Shown here in pieces: positions 1 through 8,786 of a stretch of 64,000 bases of DNA (within the stretch, counting starts at the first letter, position 1; every line of letters begins with the position of its first letter). The notes beneath the pieces are model-generated. The model saw nothing but the letters and a program-made list of their open reading frames with translations. It did not search any database and was not told the DNA's origin. The position numbers and the translations under genes are program-made. Source of the DNA: Gemmatimonadota bacterium (lineage in GTDB: Bacteria > Gemmatimonadota > Gemmatimonadetes > Longimicrobiales > Gaopeijiaceae); contig JAOTVL010000001.1 in assembly GCA_029863525.1 (NCBI GenBank), positions 24,113 through 88,112 on the forward strand. The letters run 5' to 3'.

Positions 1-1913
1 GACTGCGTGTCCGGAAACGTGCGATCCGCCTTCAAGAACGAAAGCGAGATCCAGCCCGTGAGGTCACCCGTCTCTTTACGGAGCATCGCGTCGACGCCCC
101 AGGAACGACCACGCCCACCCAAGATGTCGTCGAAGTCGTCGTTCGGGTTGTCCGCCGGATTGAACGCCGCCACGCCGTCGAACTCACGCAGGTACGCCTC
201 CACCGACCAGAACCAGTCGATGTCGCGATACCCCTCCAGGCCCAGCTGCACCTGATCCGACACCGTGTGCGGCGCCCTCGTGCCCGCGAGGACCCAGATG
301 TCGAGCCCGAGTGGAAGCTCCTCGTCTCTGAGCGAATGCAAGTACTGCGTGTACCGGCCCGCTGCGAACTTGAGCGCCACCTCACCGCCTCCGAGGAACC
401 GCTTCACGGCAAGCCGGGGAGAAGGCTCGAAGACAGCGTCCCCGGGCTCGGGCGCGTAATAGTCCGCGCGCAGCCCGAGCTCTACGAGCCACGCGAGTGG
501 ACTCGACCAGCGCGCTTGTACGAATCCACCGAGCAGGTGCGCCGTGGCGGAGCCCCCGCCGAAGTCCGTCCCGCCGGCAACGAACGAGTTGGCGTACGAT
601 AGCCGCTGGGCGCTCCCCCCAGTCTGGATCGACCACCGGGGACTCGGTCGGAACTCGAGGTCCGTTCGGACCTGTGCCTGCTGGATCCGGCTGTCGAAGT
701 CGGTGTCGCCGAAGTCCGGAAACAGCAGCCCGGTCCCGAAGCGTGAGTAGTTGGCCCGGACGTCGATCGAACCTCCTCCGGGGCGCGGCTGCGTCCAACG
801 GGCGCCGATCGCGTCGTTGCCCCAGTCCCAGTCCACGCGGAGCGGGAAGTCCTGGTTGTCGATCGAGGTCAGGTCGAAGACGTCTTTACCCGAGTACGCC
901 GACACCGTGACCCTACCTCCCGAGCGCGTCCACCCTTCCACGACCGCCTGCAGGTCCGTGAGATGGTAGGGGAATTCGAACGCCGGCTTCAGGAGCACGT
1001 CGAAGTACGAACGACGGGCCGAAACACGATAGCGCACGTTGGCGTGGCCGAGCGCGTCCGCGACCCCCTTCGGGAGTTGCCCCCGAACCGCGGCCCTGCT
1101 CGACAACAAGGAGATCGCACCGTCGACGCCGAAGTCGCCCGGGCCCGGATCGGAGTCGATCTCGAGCACGGAAGAGACGCGCCCCCCGTGCTCCGCACCG
1201 AAGCCACCCGACATCAACTCGACGCGATCGATCATGTCCGCGTTGAAGACGGAGAAAAGTCCGCCCAGGTGAAACGGGGAAAAAAGCGGGATCCCATCGA
1301 GGAGGATCAGATTCTGGTCCTGGGAGCCGCCACGCACGTGGAACGCGGCGGAGAAATCCGACGTGGACACGACTCCTGGCAAGACCTCGATCGCCCGCAC
1401 CGGATCCGGCTCGGCCACCCCGGGGACGAAGCGCACCTCCTCGAGATCCATCTCCCGCACGGTCGGTCCGCCGACCTCCTCGAACCGTCGGCGTTGCCGG
1501 CTCCGCTCCGCATCCACCGAGATCCCCTCGACCAAAATCGCGCTCGGTTCGAGTCGAACGTCCAAGGTGACGGTCTCGGCCAACCCGACCGACAACGCCT
1601 GCTCGGACTCGCCGTACCCGAACGCCACGACGGTGAGATCGTATGCACCCGGTAGCACGTCGGAGAAGCGGAACGACCCCAAGCGGTCCGTTTCGGTCAG
1701 CGCGACACGCGTCCCGCCCCGGAACAGGGAGAGCGCGGCTCCGTAGACCGCAGCTCCCTGCACGTCGCGGACCTGTCCTTGGACCGTCGCCATTTGGGCG
1801 CGTGCAGAGTCCGGGAGCACCACGGCCGAGACCACCGCCGATACCGTCAGCGCCCACCGCACCGCCGACCGCGCCCGGGGCCGACCAACCTGGCAACCGT
1901 TGATTGAGATCAC
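1..1913 (-). CDS. TonB-dependent outer-membrane receptor with N-terminal carboxypeptidase-like regulatory domain (3' end outside window)
   Basis: This gene is absent from the ORF track because its stop lies beyond base 1; I read it by translating the minus strand. The proposed GTG start at 1913 gives an Arg-rich N-terminus and a hydrophobic signal (ALTVSAVVSAVVLPDSARAQ); GTG at 1862 is an alternative. After the signal comes a CarboxypepD_reg-like beta-sandwich (QGQVRDVQGAAVYGAALSLF...GSFRFSDVLPGAYDLTV). A plug domain follows (PGVAEPDPVRAIEVLPGV, FHVRGGSQDQNLILLDGIPL), then beta-barrel sequence to the window edge. It should act in the outer membrane, importing a bound substrate with TonB-ExbBD energy. 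The substrate cannot be read from sequence. The plug and VRGG...LLDGIP motifs are characteristic of the SusC/CirA-like superfamily. No SusD partner is visible in the window. The gene is divergent from the D-cysteine desulfhydrase-like gene. Confidence 0.85.
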   Translation of the reverse strand, partial: MISINGCQVGRPRARSAVRWALTVSAVVSAVVLPDSARAQMATVQGQVRDVQGAAVYGAALSLFRGGTRVALTETDRLGSFRFSDVLPGAYDLTVVAFGYGESEQALSVGLAETVTLDVRLEPSAILVEGISVDAERSRQRRRFEEVGGPTVREMDLEEVRFVPGVAEPDPVRAIEVLPGVVSTSDFSAAFHVRGGSQDQNLILLDGIPLFSPFHLGGLFSVFNADMIDRVELMSGGFGAEHGGRVSSVLEIDSDPGPGDFGVDGAISLLSSRAAVRGQLPKGVADALGHANVRYRVSARRSYFDVLLKPAFEFPYHLTDLQAVVEGWTRSGGRVTVSAYSGKDVFDLTSIDNQDFPLRVDWDWGNDAIGARWTQPRPGGGSIDVRANYSRFGTGLLFPDFGDTDFDSRIQQAQVRTDLEFRPSPRWSIQTGGSAQRLSYANSFVAGGTDFGGGSATAHLLGGFVQARWSSPLAWLVELGLRADYYAPEPGDAVFEPSPRLAVKRFLGGGEVALKFAAGRYTQYLHSLRDEELPLGLDIWVLAGTRAPHTVSDQVQLGLEGYRDIDWFWSVEAYLREFDGVAAFNPADNPNDDFDDILGGRGRSWGVDAMLRKETGDLTGWISLSFLKADRTFPDTQ

Positions 1914-1996
1914 TCGCTCTTCGAGCGCCGAGGTATCTCGGCCGCCCGTCGCCAATCCGATATCTTGAGCGGAAGACCACCCGGGCCCTCCGCCGC

Positions 1997-2173
1997 ATGC
2001 GCACCTTCTTCTGCGATCACTTCGTGTTCCCGTTACCCGACGGGCACCGACCTGCTCCCTCGATCGCGCTCGGTCGGGTCCATTTCGACGTCCACGGGCA
2101 TCGAGTGGACAACGTCACGGCGGACATCGACGCCTTCGCAGATCACGCCATGGCGCGGGGCGAGGCATCATGA
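1997..2173 (+). pseudogene. 58-codon ORF resembling the N-terminus of bacterial histone deacetylase-family proteins (probable remnant)
   Basis: Its first 18 residues (MRTFFCDHFVFPLPDGHR) match the usual opening of bacterial histone-deacetylase/acetoin-utilisation proteins, where 'sDHFvlPLPeGHRFPm' precedes the catalytic domain. Similarity then stops: the remaining 40 residues (PAPSIALGRVHFDVHGHR...) do not follow that family, and a protein of about 300 residues would be expected. The ORF ends in an ATGA overlap with the next gene, so it may now act as a translated leader for it. I infer an internally deleted remnant; a chance ORF is also possible. The family assignment rests on recalled consensus, not on a search. 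Confidence 0.35.
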
Positions 2174-3162
2174 CCGACGCCGGCGCGCTCGATCGACTGG
2201 CGAACTGGCCGCGCCTCACCCTGGCCCAGCTGCCCACACGGCTCCTCCAGGCACCGAGACTCTCGAGCGACCTGGGGGGTGGCCCGATCTACATCAAGAT
2301 GGACGCCGAAACCGGCTTCGCCCTCGGCGGAAACAAAGTGCGCAAGCTGGAATTCGAGCTGGCTCCGGCGCGTCTCGAGGGGGTCACGCACCTGGTCACC
2401 GCCGGGGGGCCGCAGTCGAACCACTGCCGGGTAACCGCCGCCTGTGCCGCTCGCCTCGGGTTGGCGTGCGTGCTCGTGACGAACGGGCCGGAGCCGGACC
2501 GCCCCACGGGGAACGCCCTACTCCATAGGCTATTCGGGGCCACGATCGAGACCGTGGAGGACCGAGCGCACCGCGCGGCCGGCATGGAAGCCGCGGCGAA
2601 AAGGATCGCCTCCTCAGGGGGCCGCGCGCTGGTCGTTCCCATCGGGGCATCGACGGGCCTGGGCTGCCTCGGCTACGCCACCGCGGCGATCGAGCTGGTC
2701 ACGCAACTCGACGCGCTCGGGGACGGTCGCTCCCAAACTGTCTTGATCGGATCGACCTCTTCGGGAGGCACGATGGCGGGGCTCCTCCTGGGCCTGGCGC
2801 TCCTGGGCCGTGACGACGTGCGACTCCTGGGCGTGAGCGCCGATGCGCCCGCCGATGAGCTCACGGACACCGCGCGAGCACTCGCCGCCGAGGGCGCGGA
2901 GCTCCTCGGGGCCGCGCCCGATCTGGGATCGATCCACCTGGAAACGATCGACGACCAGGTGGGCGCCGGCTACGGCATCCCGACGCCCGACTCCGACGCG
3001 GCGCTACGGGACTTCGCCCGACTCGAAGGGGTCGTGTTGGATCCGACCTACACGGCGAAGGCGGCGGCCGGCCTGATCAACCGACTCCGCACCGAAGCGC
3101 TTACCGCATCCGAGCGCGTGGTCTTCCTGCATTCGGGGGGCGCGCCGGGCCTGCTCTCCTGA
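2170..3162 (+). CDS. PLP-dependent D-cysteine desulfhydrase / ACC deaminase family enzyme
   Basis: This is a 330-residue fold-type II PLP enzyme, about the family's normal length. The PLP-lysine motif GGNKVRKLEFEL places the Schiff-base lysine at residue 56. The stretch AGGPQSNHCRVTAACAARLGL is the family's Ser-Asn-His region, and GSTSSGGTMAGLLLGL is the phosphate-binding loop. Members deaminate D-cysteine to pyruvate, sulfide and ammonia, L-cysteate to pyruvate and sulfite, or 1-aminocyclopropane-1-carboxylate. Sequence alone does not separate these, though D-cysteine desulfhydrase is most common outside rhizosphere bacteria. The start overlaps the upstream stub by ATGA, suggesting translational coupling. 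It is cytoplasmic. The next gene (ligD) is convergent and ends 6 bp away. Confidence 0.85.
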   Translation: MTDAGALDRLANWPRLTLAQLPTRLLQAPRLSSDLGGGPIYIKMDAETGFALGGNKVRKLEFELAPARLEGVTHLVTAGGPQSNHCRVTAACAARLGLACVLVTNGPEPDRPTGNALLHRLFGATIETVEDRAHRAAGMEAAAKRIASSGGRALVVPIGASTGLGCLGYATAAIELVTQLDALGDGRSQTVLIGSTSSGGTMAGLLLGLALLGRDDVRLLGVSADAPADELTDTARALAAEGAELLGAAPDLGSIHLETIDDQVGAGYGIPTPDSDAALRDFARLEGVVLDPTYTAKAAAGLINRLRTEALTASERVVFLHSGGAPGLLS

Positions 3163-3168
3163 CCGGAC

Positions 3169-5685
3169 TCAGTCGAACCACCCCTGTAGGCTCTGCAAGA
3201 CACCGAGCAGGTCCGGCTCCTCGTCGAGTACCGGCCGAAGCGGGTCCTCGCCGAGCCGCTCCATTCGCTCCGGTACGCTCACGATCGTGTGATCCGTGAT
3301 GCGCAGCTCATGCGTCACCTCGTCCCACAAGAGTGGAGTGGAAACGGGCGCGGCCGGCTTGGGACGTACGGTGAACGGTGCCACGAGGAGTCGACCGTGA
3401 CCGTTTTGCACGAAGTCGACGTAGACCTTTCCTTCCCGCCGCTCCGGGTTCCGGGTCAGAGTGGCGATGTCGGGGCGCTCCGACACGACGACCTGTCCCA
3501 GGAGTTGGCCGAGCGAGCGCGATTGCTCGTAGGTGAGCCGCCGACCGAGCGGTACCAGGACGTGGATTCCGGAAGAGCCGCTGGTCTTTGGATAGGCGGG
3601 AAGCTCGATCTCCTCGCACAACTCCCGGATCGTGTTCGCCACGTCGACGACGTCGGTGAACGGAGCCTCTTTGGGGTCGAGATCGAGGATGCACCAGTCG
3701 GGGGCGGCGAGGGTCTCGATCCGGCTGGACCACACGTGAAGGGGGATGGTGCCGAGATTGATGACGTACAATAGGGATTCGACGTCTTCGGCGACGAAGT
3801 ACGACAGCTCCCGCTCCGAGCCTTCGCTCCACACCGTGACGGTCCGAATCCAGTCGGGGGCGTAGGGAGGAGCATCCTTCTGGAAGAATGACTTCCCCTC
3901 GATGCCGTCCGGGTAGCGTGTCATGACCAGAGGACGATCCTCCAGGTACGGGAGCATCCACTCGGCGATCCGGCGATGGTACTCGATGAGGTCGCCCTTC
4001 GTGTAGCCCTCCGCCGGCCAGAAGACCTTGTCGAGGTTGGTGAACGCCACCGACCTCTCCTCGACGATCTCGACCGGCTCCGGCTCCGAATCGGAGCCAT
4101 GAGCGACCGCGTCGAGCAGGCACTCTTCGACGCCGAGGTCGTCCCGGAAGCGCGCGAACGATGGCTGTCGCAGCAGACCCTGGGGCGTGACCTCCTTGTA
4201 CTTCACCTCCGCCACCAGCGTCGGCCGCATCCAGTGGTGGCCCTTTCCCCTCGGGCGGGGCCCGGCGACGCACGGGCTCTCGTCGACCTCGAGAGCCTCC
4301 ACCGTCCGGAGCACACCGTCCAGATCGGCGTCCTTGAATCCGCTCCCGACGCTTCCCAAGTAGACGAGGTTACCCTCCTCGTCGTACTGGCCCACATGCA
4401 ACGAGCCGAAGCCACCTCGAGAGCCTTTCGGCTCGGTCCACCCGACCACCGCGAAGTCGCCCGTGTGCACCGTGCGAACCTTGACCCAACTCTTGGAGCG
4501 ACCGCCCCGGTAGGTCGAGTCCGCCTTCTTGGCGACGATGCCTTCGAGTCGCATCCGCTCGACGTGTCGGTACATCACCTCGCCCTGCTCCGGGATGTGA
4601 TCCACGAAGCGGATCGGGCCCACAGTCGGCAGGACTTCCCTGAGCAGCGCCTTCCGCTCGAGCAGTGGCAGCGAGCGGAGGTCGAACCCCTCCACGCCGA
4701 GAAGGTCGAATGCATAGAAAAGGGCCGGCAGCTCGACGCTGGCTCTGAGCGCGTCGGTTCGATTCAGAATCCGGCCGCGCTTCTGGAGTCGTGAAAACGA
4801 GGGCTTCCCCTCCGCGTCGTTGACGACGACTTCCCCGTCCAGCACCAGGTCCTCGAAGGGCAGTCCCCGTACGGCCCTCGCGATCTCGGGGAAAGTCGCG
4901 GTCAGGTCGTGTCCCTTTCGCGACCGCAGGAACGCCTCGCGCCGGCTCCGCTCCGCGAGGAGCCTGTACCCGTCGTACTTGATCTCGAACACCCAACCTT
5001 CCCGCGAAAACGGCCGCTCCTGTGAGGACGCGAGCATCAGTTCAACCCCCTTCGCTCGCACGATCCCAGCGCGCGCGCCGGCTCGCTCCACTCGAGCCGC
5101 GATGGCCTCCGCGTGCTCGTCCGCCCGGGGGAACTCGTCCACGGTCAGGCCCGAGTAGATGGAGTCGTCCGGATAGTCCTCGGTCGAGGAGTCCGGGTCG
5201 AGGTAGGCGTCCCGCTCTTTGATGAAGAGCCAGGAATTCGGCGCCTGTTTCGTCTTCACCAACGTCCATCTGCCGACGAGCTTATGACCCCTCAGCTCAA
5301 AGAGGAGCTTGCCCTTCTCGAGCCCCTCGTGCGGATCCTCGATTGGAACCCACACGCCACGATCCCACACGATCATCGCGCCCGCACCATACTCGCCCTC
5401 GGGTATGACACCCTCGAATTCGGCGTACTCGAGGGGGTGGTCCTCGGTCTGCATGGCCAATCGTTTGTCGTCTTGGTTCGGAGATGGTCCCTTGGGGATC
5501 GCCCAGGAGAGGAGCACCCCGTCCAGCTCCAGACGGAGATCCCAGTGGAGGCTCCGTGCGGCGTGCTTCTGCACCACGAAAATACTCCCCCCCGCGACCA
5601 CACGACCGCCGAACGGTTCCGGCGTCCGGGAGGCCTTCCGCTTCTCGCGGTACGTCGTGAGGCGGTCGTCGCGGCTCGGGTTCAT
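3169..5685 (-). CDS. ligD: Multifunctional ATP-dependent DNA ligase D (phosphoesterase-ligase-polymerase)
   Basis: This 838-residue protein carries all three LigD modules in the order PE-Lig-Pol. The 3'-phosphoesterase is at about 35-155, with the metal-binding HAARSLHWDLRLE stretch. The nucleotidyltransferase ligase runs from about 215 to 520: adenylated lysine K236 in EIKYDGYR, then DLVLDGEVVV and the OB-fold part containing GIVAKKADSTYRGGRSKSWVKVR. The archaeo-eukaryotic primase-type polymerase runs from about 545 to 835, with catalytic acidic motif DLDPKE and PKTSGSSGIHVLVPL. With Ku it repairs double-strand breaks by non-homologous end joining: Pol fills or adds (ribo)nucleotides, PE cleans 3' ends, and Lig seals. 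The ku gene lies 2.2 kb away on the opposite strand. No frameshift or missing catalytic motif was seen. Confidence 0.97.
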   Translation of the reverse strand: MNPSRDDRLTTYREKRKASRTPEPFGGRVVAGGSIFVVQKHAARSLHWDLRLELDGVLLSWAIPKGPSPNQDDKRLAMQTEDHPLEYAEFEGVIPEGEYGAGAMIVWDRGVWVPIEDPHEGLEKGKLLFELRGHKLVGRWTLVKTKQAPNSWLFIKERDAYLDPDSSTEDYPDDSIYSGLTVDEFPRADEHAEAIAARVERAGARAGIVRAKGVELMLASSQERPFSREGWVFEIKYDGYRLLAERSRREAFLRSRKGHDLTATFPEIARAVRGLPFEDLVLDGEVVVNDAEGKPSFSRLQKRGRILNRTDALRASVELPALFYAFDLLGVEGFDLRSLPLLERKALLREVLPTVGPIRFVDHIPEQGEVMYRHVERMRLEGIVAKKADSTYRGGRSKSWVKVRTVHTGDFAVVGWTEPKGSRGGFGSLHVGQYDEEGNLVYLGSVGSGFKDADLDGVLRTVEALEVDESPCVAGPRPRGKGHHWMRPTLVAEVKYKEVTPQGLLRQPSFARFRDDLGVEECLLDAVAHGSDSEPEPVEIVEERSVAFTNLDKVFWPAEGYTKGDLIEYHRRIAEWMLPYLEDRPLVMTRYPDGIEGKSFFQKDAPPYAPDWIRTVTVWSEGSERELSYFVAEDVESLLYVINLGTIPLHVWSSRIETLAAPDWCILDLDPKEAPFTDVVDVANTIRELCEEIELPAYPKTSGSSGIHVLVPLGRRLTYEQSRSLGQLLGQVVVSERPDIATLTRNPERREGKVYVDFVQNGHGRLLVAPFTVRPKPAAPVSTPLLWDEVTHELRITDHTIVSVPERMERLGEDPLRPVLDEEPDLLGVLQSLQGWFD

Positions 5686-5838
5686 CGGGTCACTTCGTCC
5701 AGTCGGTCATTGTGGCTCACCTCACCCGGAGAAGGTACCGCGCCCCAGCCCGACTTCGCGCCCTTGCTCAGACCTCACCCCGAAGTGCATTCGCTAACTT
5801 GGGGCGCCACCGTACCGACGAACTCAGATCCGCGCGCC

Positions 5839-6744
5839 ATGTCCCCCTTCGGACCCTCGGGACCGCCCGACTCCCTGCGAGGCAAGACCTACTCGGTCAT
5901 CTTCGGACACGACGACCTCAAGGGGCAGGCCTTCGACGGCGTGCTGATCATCGCCATCCTGGCCAGCGTCCTCGCGTTGATGCTCGACTCGGTGGCGAGC
6001 ATTCACGAGCGCCACACGAGGACACTCCTCCTGGTCGAGTGGGGCTTCACCCTGCTCTTCACGTTGGAGTACCTCCTGAGGCTTTGGTGCGTGCGCAGGA
6101 AATGGGCGTACGCGCGGTCGTTCTTCGGCGTGATCGATCTGCTGTCGGTGCTCCCGACCTACGTCAGCCTGATCCTCCCGGGCGGCCAATTCCTGGTCGT
6201 CGTCCGCATCCTCCGTGTGGTGCGCGTCTTCAGGGTCTTCAAGCTCGTGCGCTTCCTCGGAGAGGCGAACGTGCTCACCGGTGCTCTGCGCCGAGCGCGT
6301 TTCAAGATCGTGGTCTTCGTCGTTGCGGTGCTGTGCGCGGTCGTCGTGGTCGGGTCCGTAATGTTCGTCATCGAAGGCCCGGCCTCCGGTTTCACCAGCA
6401 TTCCGAGGGGCGTGTACTGGGCGATCGTCACGCTGACGACGGTGGGGTACGGAGACATCGCGCCGCAGACCCCGATCGGGCAGGCGATCGCGGCGTTCGT
6501 GATGGTGCTCGGCTACGGCATCATCGCAGTGCCGACCGGAATCGTGACCGCGGAGCTCACTCGCTCACCCGAATCGACCGCTTCGGGCCTCGTCAACTCG
6601 TGCCCGGGCTGCGAGCGCATGGAGACCGACCTCGACGCTCGGTTTTGCAGGTTCTGCGGGACCGGTCTAGACGCTCCCAGCCCATTGAAAGGAGCGCAAA
6701 GGGACCCCGAGGTACCCCCTGTAGGCGGCCCGAGCGAGTTCTAG
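5839..6744 (+). CDS. Voltage-gated potassium channel with C-terminal zinc ribbon
   Basis: The ORF track starts this ORF at 5113, but sequence before Met at 5839 overlaps ligD and is not channel-like; from 5839 the protein has 301 residues. It shows a Kv layout: S1 about 34-52, S2 about 62-82, S3 about 96-114, S4 123-139 with regularly spaced arginines (RILRVVRVFRVFKLVRFL), S5 about 155-178, filter TTVGYGD at 200-206, and S6 about 210-240. A short cytoplasmic tail carries two Cys pairs, CPGC (255/258) and CRFC (270/273), a zinc-ribbon pattern. It should form a tetrameric inner-membrane K+ channel gated by voltage. The zinc ribbon is not part of classical Kv channels and could mediate assembly or regulation (inference). 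The stop overlaps the convergent antiporter gene by 4 bp. Confidence 0.92.
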   Translation: MSPFGPSGPPDSLRGKTYSVIFGHDDLKGQAFDGVLIIAILASVLALMLDSVASIHERHTRTLLLVEWGFTLLFTLEYLLRLWCVRRKWAYARSFFGVIDLLSVLPTYVSLILPGGQFLVVVRILRVVRVFRVFKLVRFLGEANVLTGALRRARFKIVVFVVAVLCAVVVVGSVMFVIEGPASGFTSIPRGVYWAIVTLTTVGYGDIAPQTPIGQAIAAFVMVLGYGIIAVPTGIVTAELTRSPESTASGLVNSCPGCERMETDLDARFCRFCGTGLDAPSPLKGAQRDPEVPPVGGPSEF

Positions 6745-7787
6745 GGCACCGGCCTGACTCCGAGGATGCTCGTGACGCCGAAGGCCTCGAGCGTCATCCA
6801 AATGCCGAATCCGATGTAAAGACCCATCATGACGTGGGACTCGCGCATCGACAGACGCATGTCTCGAAGCATGAAGACCAGCATGACGACCGTGGCCACC
6901 ACGAGGAAGACCATCATGGGGACGATCTGCGTGTAGTTGATCACGATCGCACCCGTAAACATCACGCCGGCTGGCACGGCAACGAGTAGATCGAACACAT
7001 TGCTTCCCAAGACGTTCGAGACGCTCGACTCCGTCCGTCCCAGCACAGAGGCTCGTACGCTTACGAACGTATCGGGCAGCGACGTGGCGGCGGCCACGAT
7101 GGTCATGCCCCACAGGAAGGTGGGAGTCTGCAGCCGATCGCCCAGCGTGATCGCGACCCTGAGCAACATCTCCACGCCCACGAGGATGACCGCGATGCAT
7201 CCCAGGAGGATCCCCCACTGCTTGAGGGCGTTGACCCCTTCTTTCCGCGGATGATCGTCGCGCTGGCGCTTCACCTCCTCCAACTGGATGAAGATGTAGA
7301 GCCCGTAGAGGAGCAGGGGGAACATGGCCAAGAAGGGCGTGAACACGCCCTGGTAGATCGCTCGCCCACCGCCGTTGATCACCGGATCGAGACCGTTGTA
7401 AATCACCGCAAGGCTGAGCACGAGCATCAACACCGCCACGGAGACGAGGTAGAACTGACCCTCTCGATACACCATGTCCCGGTTGGCCTCGAGCGGTCGC
7501 CCGCGTGCGTAGACGGAAAACGCCGGGATGACCAGAATGTTGAAGATCGCCGAACCGATGATGGCCGAGAGCCCGAGCTCGAAGTCATGGTGAACCGGGA
7601 ACGCGAGCAACGCCGTCACCAACTCGGGCATACTCGATGCCACCGCGAGGAGGACCGAGCCCTTGACCGCATCGGGAATCCCGTAGTGCTCCGCAAGCTG
7701 GTGCGTCGCCTCCTCGAGCCGAGAGCACGAGAACCACAGGAGCGCGGCCCCAGTAAGGGTACCGCCCAGGAGCAGGGCGTATGTCAT
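6741..7787 (-). CDS. Calcium/sodium antiporter family protein (CaCA superfamily)
   Basis: The 348-residue polytopic protein has two inverted Na_Ca_ex repeats. The first alpha-repeat reads GSVLLAVASSMPELVTALLAF...GLSAIIGSAIFNILVI. The second reads GMTIVAAATSLPDTFVSVRAS...SVSNVLGSNVFDLLVAVP. Both contain the acidic residue (E in MPE, D in LPD) and GS-N-F signature that line the ion path in this superfamily. A charged cytoplasmic loop (LEEVKRQRDDHPRKEG) separates the halves. It probably exchanges Ca2+ for Na+ or H+ across the inner membrane; which ions are used is not determinable here. The gene is divergent from ku and convergent with the K+ channel. Confidence 0.9.
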   Translation of the reverse strand: MTYALLLGGTLTGAALLWFSCSRLEEATHQLAEHYGIPDAVKGSVLLAVASSMPELVTALLAFPVHHDFELGLSAIIGSAIFNILVIPAFSVYARGRPLEANRDMVYREGQFYLVSVAVLMLVLSLAVIYNGLDPVINGGGRAIYQGVFTPFLAMFPLLLYGLYIFIQLEEVKRQRDDHPRKEGVNALKQWGILLGCIAVILVGVEMLLRVAITLGDRLQTPTFLWGMTIVAAATSLPDTFVSVRASVLGRTESSVSNVLGSNVFDLLVAVPAGVMFTGAIVINYTQIVPMMVFLVVATVVMLVFMLRDMRLSMRESHVMMGLYIGFGIWMTLEAFGVTSILGVRPVP

Positions 7788-7879
7788 CGCGCGAAGCTGC
7801 GCGCGCTATGAGGCGAAGGCAAGCCGCAGCGGTTGGGAAGCGTTGCGACCGGTCCCGGTTGGAACATATGTTTTCGCCC

Positions 7880-8764
7880 ATGGCTGCTCGCGCGATCGGT
7901 ACCTCGACCATTGCCTTCGGGCTCGTCTCGCTCCCCGTGAAGATCTACTCGGCGGGCGAGTCGTCTCGGAAGATCTCCTTCAACATGATTTGGAAGGAAC
8001 GGGGGGTCCGGGTACGACAGCAGTACGTCGACCCCGCCGACGGGACCGTGGTGCCGCGCGAAGAAATCGTGAAGGGATACGAGTTTGCGAAGGACCAGTA
8101 CGTGCTCTTCACGGATGAAGAGCTCGAGGTGGTTCAGGCACCGAAGTCGGACGAGATCGAAATCGTCAGCTTCGTGCCCGCAGACACAGTACCGCGGCTC
8201 TTCTTCAACAAGGCCTATTACCTCGGACCCGACAAAGGCGGGGGTCGAGCCTATCGCTTGCTCTCCGCGGCGCTCTCGGACACCAAACGGGTCGCCATTG
8301 CAAAGCACGCCACTCGCGGAAAGCAATACGTGGTCATGATCCGTCCGCACGAAGACGGACTCCTCATGGAGCAGCTTTACTACGAGGACGAGATCAGGTC
8401 GTTCGAGGAAGTGCCCCGCGACGACGGGGAAGTGAATGAGGCCGAGCTCCAGCTGGCGAAACAACTCATCGACCAGGCGGCCGCCGAGTCGTTCGATCCG
8501 GCACAGTTCACCGACGAGGTCCGCGAAAAGACCCTGGAACTCATCCAGAAGAAGGTCGACGGCGAAGAGATCACCGCGGCCCCCGCGGAAGAGTCGAAGG
8601 GCAAGATCATCGATCTCATGGCCGCTCTGAAGGCTTCCATCGAGGAAGACGCGTCCGACTCCGACAGCCAACGCAAGCCCGCGACCCGGGCCGGAAAGAA
8701 GACCGGTGCCAAGAAGTCGTCAGGTAAGAAGAAGTCAGCGGGAAAGAAGGCCGCCTCGGGCTGA
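7880..8764 (+). CDS. ku: Ku homodimer protein of bacterial non-homologous end joining
   Basis: The start at 7880 gives MAARAIGTSTIAFGLVSLPVKIY, the standard opening of bacterial Ku; ATG at 7868 is an in-frame alternative, and the track's earlier start (7781) runs into the divergent antiporter's promoter region. The 294-residue product has the Ku beta-barrel core (about 1-255) and a Lys-rich tail (KKTGAKKSSGKKKSAGKKAA). Such tails in bacterial Ku bind DNA and help threading. Ku should form a homodimeric ring on DNA ends and recruit LigD, encoded nearby on the opposite strand. The downstream MerR-TPR gene starts 22 bp after its stop, so the two are probably co-transcribed. Confidence 0.96.
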   Translation: MAARAIGTSTIAFGLVSLPVKIYSAGESSRKISFNMIWKERGVRVRQQYVDPADGTVVPREEIVKGYEFAKDQYVLFTDEELEVVQAPKSDEIEIVSFVPADTVPRLFFNKAYYLGPDKGGGRAYRLLSAALSDTKRVAIAKHATRGKQYVVMIRPHEDGLLMEQLYYEDEIRSFEEVPRDDGEVNEAELQLAKQLIDQAAAESFDPAQFTDEVREKTLELIQKKVDGEEITAAPAEESKGKIIDLMAALKASIEEDASDSDSQRKPATRAGKKTGAKKSSGKKKSAGKKAASG

Positions 8765-8786
8765 CGTCCCTTCGGTCGCGTCCGAC

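Noticed and set aside
913-2004. 363 aa minus-strand ORF listed in the track
   Set aside because: It is the +1 shadow of the TonB receptor frame; the receptor frame itself has signal peptide, regulatory domain and plug motifs but is missing from the track because it is open at the window edge.
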